From: Nitrospira sp. | Lineage (GTDB): Bacteria > Nitrospirota > Nitrospiria > Nitrospirales > Nitrospiraceae | Assembly: GCA_016873495.1 (NCBI GenBank) | Contig: VGXC01000020.1 | Span: 1 to 62,110 of the forward strand | Length of the DNA stretch: 62,110 nucleotides | Direction: 5' to 3' | Part shown: positions 16,589-25,438 of the stretch, one piece after another | Numbering within the stretch: position 1 is the stretch's first letter | Layout of the letters: each line of letters starts with the position of its first letter | Made by a program: the position numbers and the translations under genes | The notes under the pieces: generated by a model | Seen by the model: only the letters and a program-made list of their open reading frames with translations | Told to the model about the DNA's origin: nothing | Databases searched by the model: none

Positions 16589-17224
16589 ATGATGCGCGCA
16601 CGGAATCAGCGCGGCCAGGCGAACGTGACCGCCGTGTTTGCCCTGATCGGCCTGGTCGTCGCGGCAGTCTGGGCTTGGAAGAGGACGCCGCTCGAGGTCC
16701 AGGACCGGGTCATCGAACAAGCCCTGCCGTTGGCGTTGGTGGGCCTCGGAGTAGTGACGCTCCTGTGGGTGGCAGTCGGAAAGATTCGCCGCCGCCGGCG
16801 GACCAGGCGGGAACGGGACCGGCTGATCGGCATGTTCCAGCAGGCTGCAGGGACTCAGCAACGGCTCGATCTGGCCTTTGCCCTCGTCGAGTTGAACGGA
16901 TATCGGAGGGAGGGCCTGGAGCCGGTCGCGGCGCCGATGACCGAGCTCTTCACGTCCACGTTAAAAACGGCCCTGGGCGATAAGCAGCATCGCATGCGCG
17001 GCATGGCGGCCAGTCACCTCGGTGCATTGCGGGCCAAAGAGTCGGTTCCCCTGTTGTTGCTGGCGCTGGAGGACGACCATGCCTACGTGCGCGCCAGCGC
17101 GGCGCTGGCCTTGGGGCGAATGCGGGCGGCCGAGGCGAAACAGAAACTGACTTACGTGATGCAGGAAGACTGGGATCAAACGGTGAGGAGCCGGGCGCGG
17201 GAAGCACTGGAGAGGCTAGATTAG
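16589..17224 (+). CDS. Membrane-anchored HEAT-repeat protein
   Basis: The product has about 211 aa with two N-terminal membrane helices (about 13-30, VFALIGLVVAAVWAW, and 43-62, ALPLALVGLGVVTLLWVAV), a basic stretch RRRRRTRRER, and then helical HEAT-type repeats (about 120-205: KQHRMRGMAASHLGALRAKES, DDHAYVRASAALALGRM). HEAT repeats are protein-interaction scaffolds. The start is taken at the ATGATG at 16589; the frame extends further upstream but would overlap the divergent marR promoter. Function unknown. Confidence 0.75.
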   Translation: MMRARNQRGQANVTAVFALIGLVVAAVWAWKRTPLEVQDRVIEQALPLALVGLGVVTLLWVAVGKIRRRRRTRRERDRLIGMFQQAAGTQQRLDLAFALVELNGYRREGLEPVAAPMTELFTSTLKTALGDKQHRMRGMAASHLGALRAKESVPLLLLALEDDHAYVRASAALALGRMRAAEAKQKLTYVMQEDWDQTVRSRAREALERLD

Positions 17225-17340
17225 CCAGGGCGCTCCTGTGCTGCCAGAGCGCGCAGGATCGGAATGTGCTCGCTCGATGGCCGCAATGGGATCACCTTGG
17301 CACTCCAATATAGGGGGAATGGTGCAAGAAGAAGATCGAA

Positions 17341-18171
17341 TTACCGCCAGTCGACGACCACGATTTCAGGCTTGCAATTCAGTCGAATGGGGAGCATGGA
17401 CCAGCCCAGCCCGCGATTGATGTAGAGCGTATGTCCATTCCGGTGATGGTGCCCCCCCGATCTGCGGTTGCACCCGTAGGGCAGCCAAAAGGGGTGCACC
17501 AGCGGGACACGCCATTGGCCTCCATGACTGTGGCCGCAGAGCACCAGATCGACCGCATGCCGATGGTCCAGATGGTCGAGCACGTTAGGGGCATGTGCCA
17601 GCAGGACGGTGAAGCGGCCTTCGGTTCGTGGCGGAATACAGGCGAGATCGGCACGGTGCAACGAAGGATCGTCCAGGCCGACGATCCCCAGTTCGCCCCC
17701 CTCCGTCGGGACGAACATCGCCTGGTTGACGAGCAGGTGCAGCTTGTGCCGGTCCGCCAGTTCGCTGAACTGATCTGCGGGAACGCCGCTGTAATGGTCG
17801 TGGTTGCCCAGGGTGAGGTACACCGGGGCGATGGCGCGCAGGCCGGCGAGGAATCGGAAGAGGTGCGGGAGGCCTCTCGAGATGGTGAGGAGGTCGCCGG
17901 TCACGAAGATCCAGTCGGGCCTCAATCCGGCAATCGTATCGAGCACTCTGTCATGACGAGGATGGTACCGGTCCAAATGCAAGTCGCTGATCTGTACCGC
18001 CCTGCGGCCGGCTAATGGGCTATGACGACATTCAAGGTTGGTGATCTCCGCTTCGGTGTGACCTACCTCGGCCGCAGGAAACAGGGAAAAGAAGCGATGA
18101 AAAGGCAGGGAAAGCCGGTGTGCCAGCGCGAGTTGGAGCCGTCTGTGCCAGCGTAACGGACGATTGATCAT
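17341..18171 (-). CDS. Calcineurin-like metallophosphoesterase
   Basis: This 276-aa phosphoesterase has all core motifs: ISDLHLDR (D-x-H), TGDLL, LGNHDHY and CGHSHGGQWRVPL. It matches the YkuE/YaeI group, some of which hydrolyse lipid A precursors or UDP-diacylglucosamine and sit at the membrane. The N-terminus is basic and amphipathic rather than a full signal. Its ATG overlaps the stop of the upstream EF-hand gene (ATGA), so they form a coupled pair. The interval 17225-17340 is short and shows nothing. Confidence 0.9.
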   Translation of the reverse strand: MINRPLRWHRRLQLALAHRLSLPFHRFFSLFPAAEVGHTEAEITNLECRHSPLAGRRAVQISDLHLDRYHPRHDRVLDTIAGLRPDWIFVTGDLLTISRGLPHLFRFLAGLRAIAPVYLTLGNHDHYSGVPADQFSELADRHKLHLLVNQAMFVPTEGGELGIVGLDDPSLHRADLACIPPRTEGRFTVLLAHAPNVLDHLDHRHAVDLVLCGHSHGGQWRVPLVHPFWLPYGCNRRSGGHHHRNGHTLYINRGLGWSMLPIRLNCKPEIVVVDWR

Positions 18172-18821
18172 CCGGAAACCCGATTCAAGTCGGCTCGATC
18201 CGGGGCGGTAAACCGGTAGCCCTTGTCGTATAGGAGGCCCATGCTGGTCATAAGGATATCGAGCCCCCCGGTTTTCCTCACGGCGTCGAAATGGGCATTG
18301 AGGACGGCTACCTGGGTCGCCGAGGCATCTCCAGGGTGGAACGAGAGGCCGAACGACTCCAGGATATCTTGCAACTCGCGTGGGCTGTAGCGCCCGTCGT
18401 CATTCCCGTCTCCCACCAATGCAAATTCGTAGAAGGTGAGGCTGAACGACAGCGCGGATTGGGTCCGGCTGAAATCTTCCCTCGCGGCATCCAACCCGCC
18501 CGGGTACCGGGAGGGGCAGTCCGAGGTCTGGACGGAACCTCGGTTCGTGGAAGGAATGGGGCGGAAGGATACGCCAAGGACCGGCGGTTGCGCCGGCTTT
18601 TTGTGTTGCTGGCGGTAGAACCACTCGGTGCAAATCTGGGCTTGGGAGAAGCCTGACTTATCGGTCTGAATCTGCTGTTGGATATGGGCTGTAAAGGAAG
18701 CGAATACATTGTCCGGTTCGACTGCGAGGCGCGTCGCATGGGACGGGTCTGATACGCCCACCGAGCCGAAGAGGAATGCTAGAATGGCCCAGGTCTTGAT
18801 CATAATCATCCGAACCGTCAT
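18168..18821 (-). CDS. Exported protein with one EF-hand loop
   Basis: This 217-aa protein has a signal peptide (MTVRMIMIKTWAILAFLFGS, cleavage near SHA at about 29). The mature region contains DGNDDGRYSPRE (about 138-149), an EF-hand Ca2+ loop with acidic or oxygen residues at positions 1, 3, 5, 9 and 12, followed by a helix (LQDILESF). The remainder (FYRQQHKKPAQPP, SYRPIP-like stretches) matches no family I recognise. It is translationally coupled to the metallophosphoesterase. A calcium-binding periplasmic function is inference. Confidence 0.7.
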   Translation of the reverse strand: MTVRMIMIKTWAILAFLFGSVGVSDPSHATRLAVEPDNVFASFTAHIQQQIQTDKSGFSQAQICTEWFYRQQHKKPAQPPVLGVSFRPIPSTNRGSVQTSDCPSRYPGGLDAAREDFSRTQSALSFSLTFYEFALVGDGNDDGRYSPRELQDILESFGLSFHPGDASATQVAVLNAHFDAVRKTGGLDILMTSMGLLYDKGYRFTAPDRADLNRVSG

Positions 18822-18929
18822 TGCGGCAACAGCGGAAACTCCTAATGGGCTTTATAATTTAAGTATACCACGGGCCGCCTACTTCTGCCTGCTCGCGTAA
18901 GGTTTGGCAAAGAGGATTGAAGATCAATC

Positions 18930-19964
18930 ATGGTTCCTGAACAGTCCCTCCCATTTCTCACCGCAACGGTGCCGGGCATCGGGGGGATGATCCGCACGAC
19001 ACCGGAGGACTTCCGGGTCGAAGAGCGCCCCCTGTACCTACCTTGCGGCCAGGGCGAGCATCTGTATCTGTCCGTCACCAAGCGGGGGCTGGCTACGCCT
19101 CAGATGGTGGGCTGGTTTTCATCCCGCTTGGGCGTGAAGGCCCGGTGCATCGGTGTGGCCGGTCTCAAGGACGCTCGAGCCGTGACGACCCAGATGGTGT
19201 CCGTGCAGGGCGTTACGCCGGAACGGATCGCCCAGTTGCCTCTCGATGAGCATCTCCTGTCGATCACGGTGCTAGGGCGCCACCGGAACCGCCTCCGGAC
19301 CGGACACCATGCGGGCAACGGCTTCCGGCTGGTCATCCGCGGGGTGCGTCCTTGCGCCGCCGACTCTGTGCCGGCGATTCTCCACCAACTGGGTACACGC
19401 GGCCTGCCCAACTATTTCGGGCCGCAACGGCAGGGGCGGGACGGGCTCAATTACTCGACGGGAGCCGCGCTGCTCGTGGATCCGGCGCGGCGCGCCAAAA
19501 TGCCCAAACCCAAGCGGCTCTGGTATCTGCATGCCTACCAATCGTTTCTCTTCAACCAGATTGTGGCCCGACGGATAGACCGCCTTGATCGGGTGTTGGC
19601 CGGAGACTGGGCCATGAAACATGAAAACGGTGCCTGTTTCCTGGTGGAGGATGAAGGCGTGGAACAGCCGCGGGCGGAGGCTTTTGCGATCAGCCCGACC
19701 GGTCCGCTGTTCGGCTCGCGGGCCCCCTGGGCGTCCGGAGTACCGGGAGAGATCGAGCGGGCTATCGTGGCGGAACAGGGGACGACCCAGGAGGCGCTCA
19801 GTGCGGCGGCGGCGGCCTGCGGCTTTCGCGGCGAGCGGCGGCCCTTGCGGGTGCCCTTGGAAGGCTTGGACTGGTCGCTGGAGAAAGACGTTCTGACTCT
19901 GTCCTTTGTTCTGCCTCCCGGCTCCTATGCCACCAGCCTCCTGCGCGAGGTCACGAAGGCATAG
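18930..19964 (+). CDS. truD: tRNA pseudouridine(13) synthase
   Basis: TruD makes pseudouridine 13 in the D-stem of tRNA-Glu and others. The N-terminal KTTPEDF-like segment is here IRTTPEDFRVEE (about 21-32). The catalytic Asp is in GVAGLKDARAVT, the RNA-binding NYFGPQRQGRDG matches the family, and the insert TRUD domain occupies roughly 150-300. Its 344 aa is normal. A perfect TATAAT lies near 18851 but lacks a matching -35. It is the first gene on the plus strand after the metallophosphoesterase pair; 91 bp later comes the arginine-catabolic module. Confidence 0.95.
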   Translation: MVPEQSLPFLTATVPGIGGMIRTTPEDFRVEERPLYLPCGQGEHLYLSVTKRGLATPQMVGWFSSRLGVKARCIGVAGLKDARAVTTQMVSVQGVTPERIAQLPLDEHLLSITVLGRHRNRLRTGHHAGNGFRLVIRGVRPCAADSVPAILHQLGTRGLPNYFGPQRQGRDGLNYSTGAALLVDPARRAKMPKPKRLWYLHAYQSFLFNQIVARRIDRLDRVLAGDWAMKHENGACFLVEDEGVEQPRAEAFAISPTGPLFGSRAPWASGVPGEIERAIVAEQGTTQEALSAAAAACGFRGERRPLRVPLEGLDWSLEKDVLTLSFVLPPGSYATSLLREVTKA

Positions 19965-20053
19965 GGCAAGGGATCGCCTCCCGGACGGGCATGAACCGCG
20001 TGGTATGATGGATCCTGCAGGGTGCCACGACGGCCGTGCCGAAAGGAGTGCCT

Positions 20054-21310
20054 ATGGGCTCCGCACAGGAAACGGTCCTTCTCCAGGGCCATATCATCGA
20101 CTCCCTCATCCTGGCCAAGGTTCTCGACGCGATCCTCATGCTGGGCGGTGCCTTCGATCTGCTCGACGTGCAGATCGGAAGCCAGCGCGACCAGCCTTCA
20201 CGGGCCCGAATCCTCATCCGAGCCCCGTCCGGCCAACAGCTCACGGACATCCTGCAGGCCATCCAGCCGCATGGCGCGCGGGTCGAGCGGGAATCGGACT
20301 GTTCCGCCGAACCCGCGCCGGCGGACGGCGTCCTCCCCCCCACCTTTTACGCTACGACTCATCTGCCGACCCAGGTCAGGCTCGGCGGGCAATGGATCGA
20401 CGTCGAGGGCATTGAAATGGATGTCGCGATACGGGTGGGGGACGCAGCCGCAACAGCCCAGGCGGTTTCCATGGGGCAAGTTCGGCAAGGGGACCGGATC
20501 GTCATCGGGCGCGAGGGTGTCCGAGTCCTGCCGCTGGAGCGGCCCAAGGAGCGCGACGTCTTCAGCTTCATGCAGGCCCAGGTGTCGTCCGAGCGGCCCC
20601 ACCGACATATCATCGCGGACATCGCCGGTCGTATGACAGCCCTGCGCGAGGGCTACCGAGAGGCGCGCAGCGGAGGCCGTCAAGACAGCCTGGTGTTGTT
20701 GGTGGGAGGACCGGCCATCATCCATGCCGGCGGCCGTGACGCGTTGACCTGGCTCATCGAATCCGAGTTCATCCACGTGCTCTTCGGAGGCAATGCCCTG
20801 GCGGCGCACGATATGGAGGCGCACCTCTATGGAACGTCGCTCGGCTACGGCCTCTCGGCCGGCCGGGCCGTGCCGCACGGCCACGAGCATCACCTGCGGA
20901 CGATTAATCGCATTCGGTCGATCGGCAGCATCGAGGCGGCGGTTGCGTCGGGAGTTATCACCGGCGGCATCATGGCGGCCTCGGTCCGTCACAATGTCCG
21001 GATGGTCCTGGCCGGGTCCATCCGGGACGACGGGCCGCTGCCGGGCGTAATCACGGACTCGGTCCAGGCCCAGGCGGCTATGAGAGCCGCCTTGCCGGGC
21101 GTGAAGCTGGCGCTGCTGGTGGCGTCCACGTTGCATGCCGTTGCGACGGGGAATCTGCTGCCGGCCACGGTGCCCACCGTCTGTGTGGACGTGAACCAGG
21201 CGGTGCCCACCAAGCTGGCCGATCGAGGCAGCTTTCAGGCGGTCGGGCTCGTCATGGATGCCGCATCCTTTCTCCGGGAACTGGCGCGGGAACTGGGGTG
21301 GAAAGGATGA
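20054..21310 (+). CDS. TIGR00300-family protein (LOR/SDH, ornithine cyclodeaminase-like)
   Basis: The 418-aa product matches the LOR/SDH-type TIGR00300 family, the module that forms the C-terminal half of the cyanobacterial arginine-degrading enzyme AgrE/ArgZ and of some archaeal ornithine cyclodeaminases. Segments seen: GHIIDSLILAKVLDAI at the start, PTFYATTHLPTQVRLGGQWI, LVLLVGGPAIIHAGG, LFGGNALAAHDMEAHLYGTS and the NAD-fold end VPTVCVDVNQAVPTKLADRGS. The ATG at 20054 follows AAAGGAG by five bases. It overlaps the next gene by ATGA. Predicted role: ornithine to proline plus ammonia. Confidence 0.85.
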   Translation: MGSAQETVLLQGHIIDSLILAKVLDAILMLGGAFDLLDVQIGSQRDQPSRARILIRAPSGQQLTDILQAIQPHGARVERESDCSAEPAPADGVLPPTFYATTHLPTQVRLGGQWIDVEGIEMDVAIRVGDAAATAQAVSMGQVRQGDRIVIGREGVRVLPLERPKERDVFSFMQAQVSSERPHRHIIADIAGRMTALREGYREARSGGRQDSLVLLVGGPAIIHAGGRDALTWLIESEFIHVLFGGNALAAHDMEAHLYGTSLGYGLSAGRAVPHGHEHHLRTINRIRSIGSIEAAVASGVITGGIMAASVRHNVRMVLAGSIRDDGPLPGVITDSVQAQAAMRAALPGVKLALLVASTLHAVATGNLLPATVPTVCVDVNQAVPTKLADRGSFQAVGLVMDAASFLRELARELGWKG

Positions 21311-22107
21311 GCCGTTTTCTCGTGTGTGCGCCGGAGTATTTTTCCATCCAGTATGAGATTAATCCGTGGATGCGCCTATCCAATCGCGTCCAACCCGATC
21401 GAGCGCGGCTCCAATGGCAGGGGTTGATGGCAGTGCTTGCCGACAAGATCGGAGCGCGGCTGGATCGGATGGAGCCGGTGCCCGACCTGCCGGACATGGT
21501 GTTCACGGCGAATGCCGGATCGGTGTTGGGCCGGAAGGCCGTGCCGAGCCGGTTTCGACATCCGGAGCGTCGGCGGGAAGAGCCGTTCTTCGAACAGTGG
21601 TTCCGGGACCATGGGTATGACGTGACGCAGTTGGAGGAGGGGCTCTATTTCGAGGGAGCTGGCGATCTCCTGGGCTTTCCGGGCACCTGGTTCGGCGGAT
21701 ATCGCCAGCGCAGCGACATCCGGGCCTACACCACCTTGAGCGAGATTTTCGGGCGGGAGATCATTCCGGTCGAACTAGTGGACCGGCGGTTCTATCATCT
21801 CGATACCTGCTTCTGCCCACTCAGCGGTGGGGAATTGGTTTACTATCCCCCCGCGTTCGATCTCTATGCTCAGCAGGTCATTGCGGATCGGATCGGTCAG
21901 GATCGGTGTGTGGCGGTGCCTGAGGCGGAGGCGCTCCGTTTTGCCTGCAACGCGGTCTGCGTGGGAAAGCAGGTCGTGCTCCCGGAGGGGTGCGCCGAGA
22001 CGATGGCGCTGCTTGCGGTCCGCGGCTATGAGCCCTGCCCGGTTCCCCTCGATGAATTCATGAAGGCGGGCGGTTCCGCCAAGTGCCTGACGCTGGCACT
22101 GGACTAG
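21307..22107 (+). CDS. Arginine dihydrolase/amidinotransferase-like enzyme
   Basis: This 266-aa member of the guanidino-modifying superfamily (DDAH, arginine deiminase, ArgZ N-domain) shows YEINPWM (substrate site), DMVFTANAG, EGAGDLL, YHLDTCFCPL (catalytic His) and SAKCLTL near the C-terminus (nucleophile Cys). The INPWM motif is what I recall from the ArgZ/AgrE N-terminal domain, which converts arginine to ornithine, CO2 and ammonia. ATG 21307 overlaps the upstream stop; GTG 21298 is an alternative. Coupling to the TIGR00300 gene supports one arginine-to-proline route. Confidence 0.85.
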   Translation: MSRFLVCAPEYFSIQYEINPWMRLSNRVQPDRARLQWQGLMAVLADKIGARLDRMEPVPDLPDMVFTANAGSVLGRKAVPSRFRHPERRREEPFFEQWFRDHGYDVTQLEEGLYFEGAGDLLGFPGTWFGGYRQRSDIRAYTTLSEIFGREIIPVELVDRRFYHLDTCFCPLSGGELVYYPPAFDLYAQQVIADRIGQDRCVAVPEAEALRFACNAVCVGKQVVLPEGCAETMALLAVRGYEPCPVPLDEFMKAGGSAKCLTLALD

Positions 22108-22120
22108 AAGGCAGGTGAAG

Positions 22121-22193
22121 GGTGATGAGTCATGAGTGAAAAGTCACGGTAGTCGGCCTGCTGCTCATCACGCATCACTGATCACCCATCACT
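22121..22193. repeat. Degenerate word-repeat element A at a convergent junction
   Basis: Between two convergent genes, several imperfect copies of the word GTGATGAGT occur on one side, and their reverse complements (CTCATCACG, ATCACTGAT, CACCCATCAC) on the other. The two halves can pair as an imperfect hairpin. The same style, with different words, recurs at 27290, 36157 and 61915. Confidence 0.6.
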
Positions 22194-22548
22194 TCTTTTT
22201 GCGCAACAGCCACGCACAATAGAGCCCGGCGACCGCGATTGTGACGAGTTCGATCGTCAGCAGCAGCCGGCTGACGATCCCGCCGGTGACCGCTTTCCCG
22301 CTCAAGATGAAATGGAAACCCAAAAACTCCGGCGGATGTCCGGGCTGGCTTTCCCAGGGCGGAAACAATCCCGCCAAAATCAGCAGGGCGGCCATAGCAT
22401 AGAGCGCCGGCAGGTTCATGTCTTCCGCCTCCAGCCTGGTCCGGGCTATCCGGTCAGGGGTGACAAACGGGCCGGCCACCGGCTTGCCGCAGCCGATACA
22501 GAATCGGCTGGTCGGGGGGAGTGCCTGTCCGCAGGCGGGGCAGTTCAC
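22189..22548 (-). CDS. Zinc-ribbon membrane protein
   Basis: The 119-aa protein begins with a double-CxxC zinc ribbon (MNCPACGQALPPTSRFCIGC; C3, C6, C17, C20). Two membrane helices follow (about 48-64, LYAMAALLILAGLFPPW, and 92-113, RLLLTIELVTIAVAGLYCAW), ending in a basic RKKK tail. This is the zinc_ribbon_2 plus membrane layout of small proteins of unknown role. It stands alone, converging on the arginine module. Confidence 0.8.
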   Translation of the reverse strand: MNCPACGQALPPTSRFCIGCGKPVAGPFVTPDRIARTRLEAEDMNLPALYAMAALLILAGLFPPWESQPGHPPEFLGFHFILSGKAVTGGIVSRLLLTIELVTIAVAGLYCAWLLRKKK

Positions 22549-22760
22549 AGGGGCCTCACGACGCGCCCAGGTCTTGGGCGGAAGGTTGCACGTCCAGGGT
22601 CATTCAGCTAGAGTACCGCATCATAAACTGCTGTATGGGCGCAGTAAAGCCGGTTCTGGTAGGGCCTTGTCCTTGGGTGAGCCATCGGCGGCGAAGATAA
22701 CGGAGGCGGTCCTCTTCTGATGCCTGTGCATCGCCGCCCGTCTAGAGGGGCCAGCGCATT

Positions 22761-25385
22761 TTGACTAAGTCATCCCAGCACAACAGCCTATCCGTCGGTT
22801 CTTCCTCCCCCTCTCGGAATCGGCCGATGCTTCATGCGGCGCTCTGGGTGTGGCTCTCCTGCCTCCCGGCTATGATCTTTGGATCGTGGGTTGCCTTGTC
22901 TGCTTCGTCACCGGTCGAGCGGGATTTTCTGAACCAGGCTCAACGGGCAGCAGGGGATGCGATGGACGCGCTCGATCGGCTCTTATTGGAGCGGCGGGGG
23001 GACCTGCTGATATTGGCAGACATGCCGACGGTCAAGGGGCTTGATCCCGCCTCCTTGTCGCCGGTGTTGGACCAACTTGTCATTGCCAAGCAGCCGGCCT
23101 ACCGGTTGGCCCTGGTAGCGGATGCCCAAGGCCGAATCCTCGCGGTGAACCGAGTCGATGGTGAGGGCCGACCAGTCCAGACCGCGCGAATGCTCGGGCA
23201 GTCCGTGGCTCAGGCATCCTGGTTCCAGGATGCCATGCAGGCGGTCCAGCCGGTCACAATCGAGGGGATTCAAGTCGACCCCTTAACGCAAGCGATTTCC
23301 GGCGCAGACCTGCCGACGCTCACGATGTCCGTCCCCATCAAGGATGGCGGGGGGAACGTTGCCGGCGTCCTCTCGGTCCGCCTGTCGGTGAACCCGTTAC
23401 AGGATGTCCTGACGCGGCATGGTCGATCCGATCAAAACAGGAATAATTTCTCGCTGGCGCTTTGGCCTAAGGAAGGACAGCCGATCGCCGGCCCAGCTGA
23501 ACTGCCTCAGAGGGGGCAGTCTCCGAGCGTAACCGTTCCGGCCGCTGGGTTCCTGGCTGCCTCGGGTCTCAACTGGCGCGTGGTGGCGTATGGCACTGAA
23601 GCGGAGAGACCAATGGGCTCCCAAAAGGTCCTGGTAGGCCTTGCGACGGTCCTGCTCATTGCCGGATTGGGCACCATCTGGGCGATCAGACGCTATGCGT
23701 TGGGTTCGGGCGACGAGGCGGAGCGGAGCGGGGCGGCCGATATCGAGGAGCGGCCTGCCGCAATGGCAGAGGGGCCTGGTTCTTCGGAGGCCACGGTGGC
23801 GTCGGTACAACGGGACCTGCAGAGCATCTTTGACTCTGTGCCGGCCATGATTTGGTGCAGGGATACGGATAATCGAATTCTGCGCGCGAACCATGCCGCG
23901 GCGGCTTCAATCGGCCGGAAGGTCGACGAGATTGAAGGCCGGTTCATGAAAGAATTTTTCCCCGACGAAGCGGACAAGTATTACCAGGATGACCTAGAAG
24001 TGATCCGCACGGGACGTGCCAAGACGGGGATGATCGAACCCTGCCGCATGGCGACGGGCGAGCAACGGTGGGTCCAAACGGATAAGGTCCCGTACCGTAA
24101 TGGGCAGGGGAACGTCGTCGGAGTTCTTGTCTGTAGCGTGGACATCACGGATCGTGTCAGGGCTGGGGAGACAGCATACCGACAGCCAGCAGCCGATGTG
24201 GACGGGAGCGAGGGCCCAGTGCGCCCGTTGCAAAAGCTGGAAGCAGTCGGACGCCTTGCCGGAGGAATCGCCCACGACTTCGGCAATCTGTTGACCATCA
24301 TCCTCGGACACAGTGAATTGTTACGCGAGGGCCTGGAACCGCAGGCTCCGTTGTTCCAACCGGTGGACGAGATTGCCAAGGCGGCCGAACGGGCCTCTGT
24401 CTTGGCCCGGCATCTCCTGGCCTTCAGCCGACAACAGCCTCGACAGCTCCAACGGCTGAGCCTCAACGATGTCGTCACGGCCCAAGTCCCTCTCTTGGCC
24501 TCGATGCTCGGCGAGCGGATCCGGCTGGTCACGACCCTCGCGCCGATGATCGGACCGGTGCTAGCCGATCGCTCGCAACTCGAACATATCCTGCTGCACC
24601 TGTGTACTAACGCCTACGATGCAATGCCGGGCGGCGGCACGCTGACGATCGAAACCGGGGACGTCGTCTTGGATCAAGCCTTCGTTCAGCGGCACATTCG
24701 GAGCAAGCCCGGGGCCTATGTCATGCTGGCGGTTACCGATACGGGGGACGGCATGGACGATTTCGTGCAAACCCATTGCTTCGACCCCTACTTCACCACC
24801 AAGCCGAAAGCAGAAGCGACAGGCCTCGGCTTGGCGACCGTCTATGGGATCGTCAAGCAGAACGAGGGGCTGATCGATCTGGTGAGTGCGCCGGGCCAGG
24901 GCGCCGCGTTCAAGATTTACCTGCCCCGCGCGGCGGCCTCCGCGGGACCAGAGGCCAAACCGGCTCCCGGCGCGATCCCTCGCGGAACCGAAACGATCCT
25001 GTTGGTGGAAGACGAGCAAGGACTCAGGATGATGCTCCGGCGGGTGCTTCGGCAGCTGGGGTATATCGTGCTGGATGCGCCATCCGGCGCCGCTGCCTTG
25101 GGGCTGGCGACCAGACATGCCGGCAGGATCCATCTCCTGGTGACCGACGTGGTGATGTCTGAAATGGGCGGGACCCAACTGGCTCGCCACTTGGCCGCCT
25201 CCCGGCCGGACATGAAGGTGCTGTATATATCCGGCTATCCGGATGTCACGATGCCGCATGAAGGCCCTGCCGTTGCCCAGACGATGTTGCTCCAGAAGCC
25301 GTTTGCTCCGGAACAGTTGGCCCGCAAGGTGCGCGAGATGCTGGAGCCGTCGGGGGACGATCCCGCACCCGAAGGCCGGCCTTGA
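22761..25385 (+). CDS. Cache-PAS hybrid histidine kinase with receiver
   Basis: This is an 874-aa membrane sensor. TM1 (about 23-48) and TM2 (about 290-310) enclose a periplasmic Cache-like domain. A PAS domain follows (about 345-465, FDSVPAMIWCRDTDNRI), then HisKA with H505 in IAHDFGNLL, an ATPase domain with LHLCTNAYDAMP and a C-terminal receiver (about 746-865) with phospho-acceptor D796 and KPF. The receiver is attached, so it probably feeds a phosphorelay. The start is TTG after GAGGGG; the next in-frame ATG (22827) would truncate the start of TM1. The interval 22549-22760 shows no gene or riboswitch I can support. Confidence 0.9.
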   Translation: MTKSSQHNSLSVGSSSPSRNRPMLHAALWVWLSCLPAMIFGSWVALSASSPVERDFLNQAQRAAGDAMDALDRLLLERRGDLLILADMPTVKGLDPASLSPVLDQLVIAKQPAYRLALVADAQGRILAVNRVDGEGRPVQTARMLGQSVAQASWFQDAMQAVQPVTIEGIQVDPLTQAISGADLPTLTMSVPIKDGGGNVAGVLSVRLSVNPLQDVLTRHGRSDQNRNNFSLALWPKEGQPIAGPAELPQRGQSPSVTVPAAGFLAASGLNWRVVAYGTEAERPMGSQKVLVGLATVLLIAGLGTIWAIRRYALGSGDEAERSGAADIEERPAAMAEGPGSSEATVASVQRDLQSIFDSVPAMIWCRDTDNRILRANHAAAASIGRKVDEIEGRFMKEFFPDEADKYYQDDLEVIRTGRAKTGMIEPCRMATGEQRWVQTDKVPYRNGQGNVVGVLVCSVDITDRVRAGETAYRQPAADVDGSEGPVRPLQKLEAVGRLAGGIAHDFGNLLTIILGHSELLREGLEPQAPLFQPVDEIAKAAERASVLARHLLAFSRQQPRQLQRLSLNDVVTAQVPLLASMLGERIRLVTTLAPMIGPVLADRSQLEHILLHLCTNAYDAMPGGGTLTIETGDVVLDQAFVQRHIRSKPGAYVMLAVTDTGDGMDDFVQTHCFDPYFTTKPKAEATGLGLATVYGIVKQNEGLIDLVSAPGQGAAFKIYLPRAAASAGPEAKPAPGAIPRGTETILLVEDEQGLRMMLRRVLRQLGYIVLDAPSGAAALGLATRHAGRIHLLVTDVVMSEMGGTQLARHLAASRPDMKVLYISGYPDVTMPHEGPAVAQTMLLQKPFAPEQLARKVREMLEPSGDDPAPEGRP

Positions 25386-25438
25386 GGACGCAGCCCGATG
25401 GCACGTGGGTGGCAATGCTCTTCCGATGAGGCGCAGGC

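Noticed and set aside
22560-22750. Possible cyclic-di-GMP-type riboswitch before the Cache kinase
   Set aside because: GCAGTAAAGCCGG and GGTGAGCCATC looked suggestive, but the conserved order and pairings of the GEMM motif are not there.
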